Positions 43,042 through 51,606 of a DNA stretch of 64,000 nt are shown here, piece by piece. A program made the position numbers and the translations under genes. Under the pieces are notes generated by a model. The model was not told the DNA's origin. It made no database searches and worked only from the letters and a program-made list of their open reading frames with translations. Each line of letters starts with the position of its first letter. Within the stretch, counting starts at the first letter, position 1. The stretch comes from Effusibacillus dendaii (GTDB lineage: Bacteria > Bacillota > Bacilli > Tumebacillales > Effusibacillaceae), in contig NZ_AP023366.1 of the NCBI RefSeq assembly GCF_015097055.1, positions 1,030,501 through 1,094,500 of the forward strand, written 5' to 3'.

Positions 43042-44031
43042 ATGCGCCACATCGTTAACGATTTCATACATCAGGCGGGAGTCCATTGCGGTTCTACGGC
43101 GCTTGCCGACGTAATGCGATACAACGGATTTTCCTTGTCGGAACCGATCTGTTTTGGGCTCGCCTGCGGATTGGACTTTCTTTATATCGAATCGGACACC
43201 GCATCTCCTTCCCGTTTCTTTAACGGACGTACACACACAATGGAACCGGTGTTGTTTCAAAATATCGGCATGGACATCCACTGGCAGTCTGGCGATGAGT
43301 TTCCGGCAGCCGCCATCAAGCAAAATTTGGACAAAAACATTCCGGTACTCGCTCTGACCGATCTGCATTACCTGGAATACTACAACACGAAGACCCATTT
43401 TTCGCTGCACGGCATTGTAATCGCCGGGTACGATGACGAACGGCGCGTCTTTTTCGTCGCAGACACGGAACGTGACGGTTTGCAGGAAACTTCTTATGAC
43501 AACCTGGCCCATGCGATGGACTCCAAGGAAGGTTCGGTGCCGCTGGCAAATCATTGGATGGCTATCGAACAGATCCCTGCTTTTGATTTGGTTGTCTCCA
43601 TGCAAAAGGCAATTGTAATGAATGCGAAACGGATGCTGCAGCCGCCTGACCAAACGAGCGGTTTGCCCGCCCTGCGATCGTTTGCCTCCCGCATGGAAAA
43701 ATGGGATCAACTGCCCGATTGGAAATGGGTCGCCCGATTCGGCTATCAGGTGATCGAAAAACGCGGCACGGGCGGCGGCGCTTTTCGTAAGATGTACGCC
43801 ACCTTTTTGCAGGAAGCGGAACAACTGTTGAAAAACGAATCGTTCCGTCAACTGCAGCCATCCGTTAAAATGAATCAACTCTCTCTGAAGTGGACCGATT
43901 TGGCAATGGTTCTGAAAGAAATCAGTGAATCTGACCAGCCCGATTTTACACCGGCCGTTTCGATTGCCCGCGAAATCGCGGATAGTGAACAACTGTTTTT
44001 TGAAAACATAGAGCTTGCTTTCCGTGCCTGA
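43042..44031 (+). CDS. BtrH N-terminal-domain protein (butirosin BtrH-like)
   Basis: 329 residues. QAGVHCGSTALADVMRYNG, FGLACGLDFLYIES and HFSLHGIVIAGYDDERRVFF match the BtrH family (peptidase-C39-like fold with Cys and His residues as candidate active site). In butirosin synthesis BtrH transfers an acyl group from a carrier protein to the aminoglycoside; many relatives stand outside antibiotic clusters with unknown substrates. No aminoglycoside or peptide carrier genes are near; it is flanked by CoA genes on the opposite strand. A second ATG at 43039 is too close to GGGGGGAG; 43042 is preferred. Confidence 0.82.
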   Translation: MRHIVNDFIHQAGVHCGSTALADVMRYNGFSLSEPICFGLACGLDFLYIESDTASPSRFFNGRTHTMEPVLFQNIGMDIHWQSGDEFPAAAIKQNLDKNIPVLALTDLHYLEYYNTKTHFSLHGIVIAGYDDERRVFFVADTERDGLQETSYDNLAHAMDSKEGSVPLANHWMAIEQIPAFDLVVSMQKAIVMNAKRMLQPPDQTSGLPALRSFASRMEKWDQLPDWKWVARFGYQVIEKRGTGGGAFRKMYATFLQEAEQLLKNESFRQLQPSVKMNQLSLKWTDLAMVLKEISESDQPDFTPAVSIAREIADSEQLFFENIELAFRA

Positions 44032-44042
44032 CTTCCCAAAAA

Positions 44043-45572
44043 CTAAACCGGATACACCGGATGTTTTCGGTCCGAGAACGTCAAGTGCTTGGAGGCATAA
44101 GCGGCAAACCGGGCGGATAGCTCGTCGCGCAGGGAATTCGCCGGTATAATGCCATCGATCACCATTTCAGACGCCAATCGGTAAAGATCGATGTCTTTTC
44201 GGTATTCCTCCCGTTTCTCTTCGATAAACGCGGCCCGCTCTGAATCTGGCAGTTCTGCGATTTTGTTGGCATATACCGCATTCACCGCCGCTTCTGGTCC
44301 CATCACTGCAATCTGGGCGGTCGGCAGCGCCAGGCAGCAGTCCGGTTCGAAGGCGGGTCCTGCCATCGCATAAAGCCCGGCACCATAAGCTTTCCGAACA
44401 ATCACAGAGATTTTGGGTACGGTCGCTTCCGACATGGCAGAGATCATTTTTGCGCCATGCCGGATAATACCGGCCCGCTCCACTTTGGTGCCAATCATGA
44501 AACCGGGCACATCCGCCAGAAACAAAAGCGGAATGTGAAACGCATCGCACAACGTAATGAACCGGGCCGCCTTATCGGCCGAATCGTGAAACAGCACACC
44601 GCCTTTGACGCGCGGCTGATTGGCGATAATCCCAATCGGCCGCCCTTCCATGCGCGCCAGTCCGGTAATCAGTTCCGCTGCAAACAGCTTCTTGATTTCC
44701 AGAAACGATCCGTCATCCACAATCCGTTCAATCAGATCGTACATGTTGAACAGCGCATTCTGATTTACCGGGATGATCTCTTCCAGCGATTTTTCAAACG
44801 GTTTTACCGGTTTTGCTTCCACACAGGGCGGCCGCTCTGCAAAATTGGCCGGAAAATAAGACAAATACCGGCGCGCAAACGCGATCGCTTCCTGCTCGTT
44901 GGCCGCCAGAACATCGCCGCAGCCGGATACAGAGCAGTGCATGCGGGCACCGCCCATTTCCTCCAGACTGACCTGTTCGCCGATTACCATTTCTGCCATG
45001 CGTGGCGATCCCAGATACATGGAGGCGTTTCCATCGACCATGACGACAATGTCGCAAAACGCCGGGATATACGCTCCCCCCGCAGCTGACGGTCCAAACA
45101 GTAGACAGATCTGGGGAATTTTGCCCGACAGCTTCACCTGATTGTAAAAAATTCGCCCGGCTCCCCGTCGGCCTGGGAACATTTCAATCTGGTCGGTGAT
45201 TCTCGCACCTGCCGAATCGACCAAATAGAGCAAGGGCACCCGCATTTTGTCAGCCGTTTCCTGAATCCGGACGATTTTCTCCACCGTGCGCGCTCCCCAA
45301 GAACCGGCTTTCACCGTCGAATCATTGGCCATCACGCAAACCGTCTGTCCGTTAATTTTGCCGATCGCTGTCACCACCCCGTCTGCCGGCAGGTCGTCCG
45401 CCAGACAGTTGGCAAACAGAGCATCCTCCAGTTGGAAGCCGGGATCAAACAGCAACTCTAACCGCTGCCGGACAAACAGTTTGCCGTCCTCTTCATTCTT
45501 CCGGTGATATTTGGGAGCTCCGCCTTGCTTGATCCGCTCGATCCGTTCCTTTAATTCTTTTTCCAATGACAA
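44043..45572 (-). CDS. acyl-CoA carboxylase carboxyltransferase subunit (YngE/PccB/MccB-like)
   Basis: 509 residues, both carboxyltransferase halves. FVRQRLELLFDPGFQLED, VYLVDSAGARITDQIEMFPG, GPSAAGGAYIPAFCD, then KGGVLFHDSADKAARFITLC, DVPGFMIGTKVERAGIIRHG and MAGPAFEPD. It transfers the carboxyl group from biotin to an acyl-CoA (propionyl-, methylcrotonyl- or geranyl-CoA class); subtype is uncertain. The TTG at 45572 has GGAGGGAG upstream. Forms a cluster with a hydratase, a carrier and a biotin carboxylase. It is convergent with the BtrH-like gene, with only 11 bases between. Confidence 0.92.
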   Translation of the reverse strand: MSLEKELKERIERIKQGGAPKYHRKNEEDGKLFVRQRLELLFDPGFQLEDALFANCLADDLPADGVVTAIGKINGQTVCVMANDSTVKAGSWGARTVEKIVRIQETADKMRVPLLYLVDSAGARITDQIEMFPGRRGAGRIFYNQVKLSGKIPQICLLFGPSAAGGAYIPAFCDIVVMVDGNASMYLGSPRMAEMVIGEQVSLEEMGGARMHCSVSGCGDVLAANEQEAIAFARRYLSYFPANFAERPPCVEAKPVKPFEKSLEEIIPVNQNALFNMYDLIERIVDDGSFLEIKKLFAAELITGLARMEGRPIGIIANQPRVKGGVLFHDSADKAARFITLCDAFHIPLLFLADVPGFMIGTKVERAGIIRHGAKMISAMSEATVPKISVIVRKAYGAGLYAMAGPAFEPDCCLALPTAQIAVMGPEAAVNAVYANKIAELPDSERAAFIEEKREEYRKDIDLYRLASEMVIDGIIPANSLRDELSARFAAYASKHLTFSDRKHPVYPV

Positions 45573-45614
45573 AAGACTCTCCCTCCTTCTCCGCCCTCGC
45601 CAAGTGTCACGTGT

Positions 45615-46289
45615 TTACTCTCCTCGATAGACAGGGGGGCGCTTTTCCCGAAACGCCTGCAACCCTTCCAACCGATCTTTCGTAGGAATCGTAAGTTCAT
45701 AGGCGCTTCCCTCAATGGCCAACCCGCTGTGCAAGTCGACATCATATCCCCTGTCAACTGCAAACTTTGCCTGCGCCACCGCAATGGGCGCATTGCGGGC
45801 AATTTGTTCTGCAATCTGCAGCGACTTGGCAATCAGTTCTCCACCGGGCATTACATATTCAACAAGACCGATTGCCAACGATGTTTCGGTAAGGCCGAAT
45901 TTTGCCTGTTCGGACGCGATTCGAATATCACACGCCAGGGCGAGTTCGGTGCCGCCGCCAAACGCAACGCCGTTCACCGCCGCAATAACCGGCTGCGGCA
46001 GCAGTTCCAGTTCGTTGATGTTGTTTCTGATTAAAGAGAGCGTTTTGCGAACCTGTGTAGGATCCATCGCCGCCCGCTCTTTCAAATCCGCTCCGGCACA
46101 AAATGATCGATCGCCCGCCCCTGTTACAATTACACAACGAACAGAACGGTCAAATTTGATGTCAAAAATCGCCTCGTGCAGTTCATAAAGGAGCTGCAGC
46201 GAAAGAGCATTGGCCGCCTGCGGCCGGTTGAGTGTCAGAACCGCGATGCCGCTGTCCCGTTTTTCCAATAACACCGATTTTGTCTGCAT
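45615..46289 (-). pseudogene. enoyl-CoA hydratase (YngF-like) with an in-frame internal deletion of about 37 residues
   Basis: The frame is open from the ATG at 46289 (GGAGGGG six bases upstream) to the normal end EGLQAFREKRPPVYRGE. IAVLTLNRPQAANALSLQLL, DRSFCAGADLKERAAM and VNGVAFGGGTELALACD are intact. But FGLTETSLAI is followed directly by GLVEYVMPGGELIA; homologues have IPGAGGTQRLPR and a further helix pair between these points. The missing part packs the active-site back wall and trimer contact. The remaining 224 residues compare with about 260 normally. Annotated as damaged, though still translated. Confidence 0.72.
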
Positions 46290-46313
46290 CTGCATCCCCT
46301 CCCGCTCCTCCGG

Positions 46314-46526
46314 CTACTCGAATTCAACCAGCAGATCCCCCTCGTTCACAAAATCCCCTTCCTGCACCTTTACCGCTTTCACCGTGCCGGCTGTCTCCGC
46401 CTCAATCGGGATTTCCATTTTCATTGATTCAAGAATGACAACTTCCTGTCCCGCTTCTATCTGGTCACCTGCCTGCACCAACACTTTCCAGACGTTTCCT
46501 GCCATACTTGCCAATACCTGATTCAT
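46314..46526 (-). CDS. biotin carrier protein of an acyl-CoA carboxylase (YngHB-like), 70 residues
   Basis: One biotinyl domain: VLASMAGNVWKVLVQAGDQI, biotin site VILESMKMEIPIEAETAG, closing GDFVNEGDLLVEFE. An upstream frame extends to 46604, but GGAGGG lies next to the ATG at 46526. It sits between the biotin carboxylase and the damaged hydratase in the order of the B. subtilis yng operon (yngHA-yngHB-yngG-yngF-yngE), except that the HMG-CoA lyase gene (yngG) is missing. A second, very similar carrier is encoded at 15441-15653. Confidence 0.92.
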   Translation of the reverse strand: MNQVLASMAGNVWKVLVQAGDQIEAGQEVVILESMKMEIPIEAETAGTVKAVKVQEGDFVNEGDLLVEFE

Positions 46527-46600
46527 GAGAATCCCTCCACACCTATTTAAATAAAAACATTTGTTTGTGACTGCTGCCGCTTGGCGTTGCGGCACATCCT

Positions 46601-47944
46601 TCACTTCCTCTGCAGATGAACCGTTACAAAATCGGTTGTCGTATCCCCGCTCCGAAATGCCGGATGTGCGGCCACCTGCTGCAGCATCGGGATATTTGTT
46701 TTAATCCCTTCCACGTGATAATCGGCAAGCGCTGACTGCAACCGGTCAATCGCTTCCTCTCTCGTATCGCCCGTTACAATCAGTTTTGCAATCATCGGAT
46801 CGTAAAAAGGGGTTACGACCGAGCGTTCGTTCACCGCAAGCTCATGGCGAATTCCCTTGCCTTCCGGAACTGAAAACTTTGTGATGGTACCAGGCGACGG
46901 GAAAAATGTTTTCGGATCTTCCGCATAAATCCGCACTTCAATCGCATGTCCCTGCCGTTTTACGTCAGATTGTCCAAAAGTGAGCAATTGCCCTGCCGCA
47001 ATTTGCAGCTGCCATTCCACCAGATCCAGGCCGGTAATCTCTTCTGTCACCGGATGTTCTACCTGCAAGCGCGTGTTCATCTCCAGGAAATAAAAATTTC
47101 TGTCCGTATCGACCAAAAACTCAATCGTGCCGGCATTGGAGTAACCAAGCGACTTGGCTGCCCGGACGGCCGCCTCCCCCATTGCGATGCGGGTTGTTTC
47201 ATCCAAAAAAGGCGAGGGCGCCTCTTCCACCACCTTTTGGTGGCGGCGCTGAATCGAACATTCCCGCTCCCACAAGTACACGGTGTTTCCCGCTTTGTCA
47301 GCAAGAATCTGTATTTCGATATGGCGGGGATTCTCGATATATTTTTCAATATACATGGCCCCGTCCCCGAAAAAGTCGGTCGCCCGTTTTTGGTTCCCCG
47401 CAAACGCCTTGCGAAGTTCCTCCTCGCTGCGGACGATCTGCATGCCGATGCCGCCACCTCCGGCAGACGCTTTCAGCATCACCGGATAGCCCATTTTGCT
47501 TGCGACTTGCGCCGCTTCTTCCTCATCAGCGAGTGGATGGGTGATGCCGGGAACCACTGGTACACCGACCTCTTCCATCGCTTTGCGGGATTCAATTTTG
47601 CTTCCCATGCGGGCAATTACGTCAGGGCTCGGGCCAATAAACACAATCCCCGCTTCTTCACAGCGGCGGGCAAATGCGGAGTTTTCCGATAACAGCCCAT
47701 ACCCCGGATGGACCGCTTCCGCCCCCGTCTGTTTTGCGATTTCAATAATTTTATCAATGTTCAGATAACTATCGTTGACACGAGACCCTCCAATCAAATA
47801 AGCCTCATCCGCTAACTTGACGTGCGGCGCTTCCGCATCTGCTTCCGAGTAAACGGCCACTGTCTTTACATTCATCCGTTTGCAGGTGCGTATGACGCGA
47901 ACCGCAATTTCTCCGCGATTGGCAATCAAAATTTTGTCGAACAT
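46601..47944 (-). CDS. accC: biotin carboxylase subunit of acyl-CoA carboxylase
   Basis: 447 residues. MFDKILIANRGEIAVRVIRT at the start, then SEADAEAPHVKLADEAYLIG, HPGYGLLSENSAFARRCEEA, ATP-grasp glycine loop KASAGGGGIGMQ, RECSIQRRHQKVVEEAPSPF and EMNTRLQVEHPVTEEITGLD (catalytic Arg and Lys/Glu ligands). It carboxylates the biotin of the 70-residue carrier. A longer frame begins at 47974; GGGGG before the ATG at 47944 fits better. First gene of the carboxylase cluster; a palindromic operator-like site lies about 85 bases upstream. Confidence 0.94.
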   Translation of the reverse strand: MFDKILIANRGEIAVRVIRTCKRMNVKTVAVYSEADAEAPHVKLADEAYLIGGSRVNDSYLNIDKIIEIAKQTGAEAVHPGYGLLSENSAFARRCEEAGIVFIGPSPDVIARMGSKIESRKAMEEVGVPVVPGITHPLADEEEAAQVASKMGYPVMLKASAGGGGIGMQIVRSEEELRKAFAGNQKRATDFFGDGAMYIEKYIENPRHIEIQILADKAGNTVYLWERECSIQRRHQKVVEEAPSPFLDETTRIAMGEAAVRAAKSLGYSNAGTIEFLVDTDRNFYFLEMNTRLQVEHPVTEEITGLDLVEWQLQIAAGQLLTFGQSDVKRQGHAIEVRIYAEDPKTFFPSPGTITKFSVPEGKGIRHELAVNERSVVTPFYDPMIAKLIVTGDTREEAIDRLQSALADYHVEGIKTNIPMLQQVAAHPAFRSGDTTTDFVTVHLQRK

Positions 47945-48026
47945 CCGTATCCCCCTATCCACGCTGAATGCCATCCTCGTACACTTTATTCTCCTATTTC
48001 TACAATATACAGAAAAAATCCTCTCA

Positions 48027-48045
48027 TGAGCGAGCGCTCGTTCGC
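48027..48045. promoter_or_regulatory. palindrome upstream of the acyl-CoA carboxylase cluster
   Basis: GAGCGAGC-GCTCGTTC (about 48029-48044) is a dyad with one mismatch and a perfect CGAGCGCTCG core. Its form resembles TetR-family operators of the AACGA..TCGTT type that govern leucine and fatty-acid catabolism. It lies about 85 bases upstream of accC. The regulator is not in the window. Confidence 0.5.
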
Positions 48046-48063
48046 TTTTTTTTTTTTTTTTTT
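48046..48063 (+). repeat. homopolymer of 18 T
   Basis: An uninterrupted run of 18 T directly follows the palindrome at 48027-48045. On the plus strand, palindrome plus T run looks like a terminator, but no plus-strand gene precedes it. Length may be uncertain because such runs are error-prone in sequencing. Confidence 0.85.
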
Positions 48064-48075
48064 AACAGGCAGGTA

Positions 48076-48864
48076 TCACGATCGATCCTGCCCACGTGAA
48101 TCTGCTTCTATCATTCGTTCCGTTTTGCCAATCTTTCGTTCCATTCTTTCCTGCCATAACAGAAATATAAAAGTGAAGAAGAAAGCCAAAAAAATGACGA
48201 TCAAGAACAACGCCAGAATGGCTGACGTTTGATTCAGTGCCATGTAGTGCGTGAGGCGATACCCTAACCCCTTATAGGAAGCAAACATTTCAGACAATAT
48301 CAGTCCCAGAAAACAGAGACTGAACCCCATCCGCAACCCGACAACCAACTGCGGAAGTATCGCCGGAATGATAATGTATCTAACCTTCTGGACAAAAGAC
48401 ATTTGGTAAGCTGTAGCCAATTTTAAATACGTTTTGGGAATCATCCGAGTTGCTTCCATACAGATGATACAAATCGGGAATATTCCGTGGAAAACAGAAA
48501 ATGCGATTCGTCCTTCCACCGTCAGGCCAAACACTAACAGAAACACCGGGTATAAGGTAACTTTGGGAATTGAATAGAGCGCCAGCAGGATGGGGTGAAT
48601 CGTCTGCGTCCAAAAAGAACTCAATCCAACAAAAAACCCGAAAATCGTTCCCATAACAGCACAAATCGCAAAAGAAACAAGCAGCGCAGTCAAAGTGATG
48701 CCGATATCGGTGAGCCATTCCCCGGCATTGTTAACTAGCGCAACAATACTTTGCCAAGGAGAAGCCATTGCCGGTTCTTTCACGAGCAAATACAGGGCTT
48801 CCCACAAAATAAACAACCCGACAGGGAGTGTATAACGGCCGACAGAATGCCAAGTGTTTGACAC
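48076..48864 (-). CDS. ABC transporter permease (SsuC/TauC-like), second subunit
   Basis: About 262 residues and six hydrophobic segments. The coupling-loop motif is EATRMIPKTYLKLATAYQMS. It pairs with the permease encoded just upstream as a heterodimer. Typical for NMT1/SsuABC-type importers of sulfonates, thiamine precursors or aromatic and dicarboxylic acids. A TTG at 48870 is in frame, but AAGGAG suits the GTG at 48864. Last gene of the sigma-54 operon beginning at 54244; its end is followed by the T run. Confidence 0.88.
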   Translation of the reverse strand: MSNTWHSVGRYTLPVGLFILWEALYLLVKEPAMASPWQSIVALVNNAGEWLTDIGITLTALLVSFAICAVMGTIFGFFVGLSSFWTQTIHPILLALYSIPKVTLYPVFLLVFGLTVEGRIAFSVFHGIFPICIICMEATRMIPKTYLKLATAYQMSFVQKVRYIIIPAILPQLVVGLRMGFSLCFLGLILSEMFASYKGLGYRLTHYMALNQTSAILALFLIVIFLAFFFTFIFLLWQERMERKIGKTERMIEADSRGQDRS

Positions 48865-48880
48865 ATCCAATCTCCTTCCC

Positions 48881-49651
48881 TCAATGTCCTTTCATATTTC
48901 GATTATAGAGTGCTGATTCGAAATAACCTAAAATCGTGTTAACAACTAGGATGATTGCAATCACAAGTAAAATACCTCCGTACATTCCCTTTAGATCAAA
49001 ATTGTTGTAGGCAAACGCAATGCTGTGGCCCAATCCCCTTGTAGAAAGAATAAATTCAGTGGCGACTACTCCAATAATGGAATAGGCAAGGGCCAGTTTC
49101 AATCCTGTAAAAATGTAGGGCCAAGCCGCCGGGATGTAAACATGAAATAACATCTGGCGGAAGTTCAGATTTAAAGACTTTCCGACTTTTATAAAAACAT
49201 TTTTTGTTTCCCGAAAACCGATAGCCGTGTTGGTGATAACAGTCACCACCGCAAATAAAAATCCAACGATTATGACCGGTAACGGCCCCGTGCCAAACAG
49301 GCTGATGAACACCGGGTAAATAGCAAAAACCGGTACGGCATAAAAAAGCATCAAGTAAGGCTGTACCGTGTGATAGAGAGAATCAGATCTCCACAACACA
49401 ATCCCGAAAAGGATACCGATAACCGCGGCGGAAATAAAACTTGCCATTGCCTCACCAGCGGTAGGGATGATACTGTCGGAAACAAACTGTTGGGTCATCA
49501 ACAGTTTTCCCATGGTGCGGATCATTTCAGTGAACGGAATAAACGTAAACGGATCCAAAATCCGCATGCGAACCAACACTTCAAATAAAAGCAACGGAAG
49601 CAAGACGATCAATATCCGAACCGTAATTCTTGTCAGCCTTTCATTCCGCAT
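48881..49651 (-). CDS. ABC transporter permease (SsuC/TauC-like), first subunit
   Basis: 256 residues with six hydrophobic segments: TVRILIVLLPLLLFEVLV, AMASFISAAVIGILFGIVL, PYLMLFYAVPVFAIYPVFIS and others. The coupling-loop region is FRETKNVFIKVGKSLNLNFR. It lies 30 bases after the ATPase gene. Together with the second permease it forms the channel of the importer; two different permeases are unusual for the SsuC family, where homodimers are common. Confidence 0.9.
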   Translation of the reverse strand: MRNERLTRITVRILIVLLPLLLFEVLVRMRILDPFTFIPFTEMIRTMGKLLMTQQFVSDSIIPTAGEAMASFISAAVIGILFGIVLWRSDSLYHTVQPYLMLFYAVPVFAIYPVFISLFGTGPLPVIIVGFLFAVVTVITNTAIGFRETKNVFIKVGKSLNLNFRQMLFHVYIPAAWPYIFTGLKLALAYSIIGVVATEFILSTRGLGHSIAFAYNNFDLKGMYGGILLVIAIILVVNTILGYFESALYNRNMKGH

Positions 49652-49681
49652 TCGGTTCCCCCCAACTTTACCTGTTTCAAA

Positions 49682-50449
49682 TCACTTGGAAAGCAAAGAC
49701 TTCTCCTCTAGATTGGACCATATTTTTTGCGTAATGAAAGCAAACTCATCAGTCGTCAAGGCGGATGCATCACGGGGTTTTGGCAATGTGCTTGGGATCA
49801 CGGTTTTGATCTGACCAGGCCGTGCGGTGAGCACTACAATTCGATCTGACAATAAGGCTGCCTCCTGTATGCTGTGAGTGACAAGTACAACAGTGGCGTT
49901 CGTTTTATCCATAATATTCAAAAGTTCCCCGCCCAACAGGAGCCGCGTCTGTTCGTCAAGCGCTCCGAACGGTTCATCCATTACTACGATCTCTGGTTCT
50001 GTTACCAGTGTTCTGGCAATCGCCACACGTTGCCGCATGCCTCCCGACAGTTGATGCGGATAGGATTTTTCAAACCCCTCCAATCCCACCAGTTTAATCA
50101 TTTCATGCGATTTTTCCCTGCGTTCCGCTTTTTTGACCCCCTGCATCTGCAGCCCAAACTCCACATTCTCCAAAACGGTTCGCCATGAAAAAGTAGATTC
50201 TTCTTGGAATACGATACCGATCTCTTGCAGCGGTCCTTTCACCTCCCTCCCTTTCACCTTGACACTGCCCGCAGTGGCGGAACGAAGCCCACTGAATATT
50301 TCCAACAGAGTCGTTTTCCCACATCCGCTCGGCCCTACAATTGAGATAAATTCTCCTTTCTCAACTTGCAAATTGATGTCTTGCAAAGCAATTACTTCCT
50401 TGTCGCCGCTTGTATATACCTTTGTCAGGTTTTGGACATCGAGGATCAT
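49682..50449 (-). CDS. ABC transporter ATP-binding protein (SsuB/TauB-like)
   Basis: 255 residues. Walker A VGPSGCGKTTLLEIFSG, Q-loop VFQEESTFSWRTVLEN, signature LSGGMRQRVAIARTL, Walker B EIVVMDEPFGALDEQ and switch His in VLVTHSIQEAALLSD. It energises import by the two permeases downstream. The order substrate-binding protein, ATPase, permease, permease is complete. The ATG at 50449 follows the binding-protein gene by about 85 bases. Confidence 0.93.
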   Translation of the reverse strand: MILDVQNLTKVYTSGDKEVIALQDINLQVEKGEFISIVGPSGCGKTTLLEIFSGLRSATAGSVKVKGREVKGPLQEIGIVFQEESTFSWRTVLENVEFGLQMQGVKKAERREKSHEMIKLVGLEGFEKSYPHQLSGGMRQRVAIARTLVTEPEIVVMDEPFGALDEQTRLLLGGELLNIMDKTNATVVLVTHSIQEAALLSDRIVVLTARPGQIKTVIPSTLPKPRDASALTTDEFAFITQKIWSNLEEKSLLSK

Positions 50450-50534
50450 CCAACACCATCCTCTCCTGTTCGAAAGTGGAAAAAACAGCCCACCATTCCA
50501 TCCGGCACGATGGGCTCCTGGCAGAAAGCTTAGA

Positions 50535-51590
50535 TCAGTTGCCTATTAATTTAGATGTGTCAATTTGCTGATCCTGCGGCAGAAATGTCTGGTTCATCAA
50601 TTCTTTCCAATCAATTTTCGTTCCGGTTTTGAGCGTTCCCGTATACTGCATCCCTTTCAGAACGTTGTTCATACCATCAACGTCCACTTTAGTAGTCCAG
50701 TGGTTGAGTTTTACCAACCCCTTCACAGCTTCAATTGAAGCTGTTTCATCGATTTTCCCGTATTTCGCAAAAATCTTTCCTGCTTCTTCCGGATTTTGAT
50801 AGATCCATTGATCCGCTTTTTGTATAGCGGTCAAAAACCGTTTGACCAGACTCGGGTTTTGTTGAATTAGTTGGGGACTCGTCACAATCACCGACTGCTC
50901 GAATTTCGGTACATAGTCGGATAAGCGGAAAAGGGTTTTGTAATCATTCTTTTTCGTTGAATACAATGGCTCCCCGATTACGGTCGCATCAACCCCGCCC
51001 TTTTCGAGCAGTGTCAATCCCTCATTTATTCCGCCTGAAGAGACAAATTCAAGCGATTTCGGATCGATGTTCGCTTTCTCAAAGATCAACCGGGATACGG
51101 CTTCTGTCGCTGACCCAGGACTGGTAAAAGCCCATTTGTGTCCCACTAAATCCTCCGCTTTCTGAAAAGGGGCATCCTTTCGAGTCACATAAAATGAATC
51201 ACTAAACGTTTGCACAGAACCAGCCACAATCACAATGGGTGCGCCGGATAAAAACGACTGGGCGGCAGCTGAAGTCGCTACATCCCCAAATGGCAATTTG
51301 CCGGAGAGCACATTCCGAACCGTTGTTCCGCCGCCGCTGCCCGGCACGATACCACCAATTTCAATTTTCTCTTCTTTGAAAAAACCTTTATCAACAGCAA
51401 CTTCATAAGGCAAACTGTACAACCCGGTTGGATAATGGGTAACGGTAATCTCAATTTTGTCAATTTTGTCACCCGATTTTTCAGACGAAGCTGGCTTTGA
51501 TTCGCTTTGACCGCAACCGAAAACCAAAGCAGAAACCAGCATGAAAGATGCCAACATACTCAATTTTCTATTCCAAGAAATCCGGATCAT
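50535..51590 (-). CDS. substrate-binding lipoprotein of an NMT1/SsuA-type ABC importer
   Basis: 351 residues. A type II signal peptide (KLSMLASFMLVSALVFGCGQ) ends with a lipobox LVFG-C, so the mature protein is tethered to the membrane. The NMT1/periplasmic-binding II fold is visible in YSLPYEVAVDKGFFKEEKIE, GDVATSAAAQSFLSGAPIVI and KWAFTSPGSATEAVSRLIF. Longer frames upstream overlap the lyase gene; the ATG at 51590 (or a TTG six bases earlier, nearer GAGGGG) fits the signal peptide. Its ligand is unknown; operon context suggests the substrate of the hydratase/lyase pathway. Confidence 0.9.
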   Translation of the reverse strand: MIRISWNRKLSMLASFMLVSALVFGCGQSESKPASSEKSGDKIDKIEITVTHYPTGLYSLPYEVAVDKGFFKEEKIEIGGIVPGSGGGTTVRNVLSGKLPFGDVATSAAAQSFLSGAPIVIVAGSVQTFSDSFYVTRKDAPFQKAEDLVGHKWAFTSPGSATEAVSRLIFEKANIDPKSLEFVSSGGINEGLTLLEKGGVDATVIGEPLYSTKKNDYKTLFRLSDYVPKFEQSVIVTSPQLIQQNPSLVKRFLTAIQKADQWIYQNPEEAGKIFAKYGKIDETASIEAVKGLVKLNHWTTKVDVDGMNNVLKGMQYTGTLKTGTKIDWKELMNQTFLPQDQQIDTSKLIGN

Positions 51591-51606
51591 TGACAAACTA
51601 CCCCTC

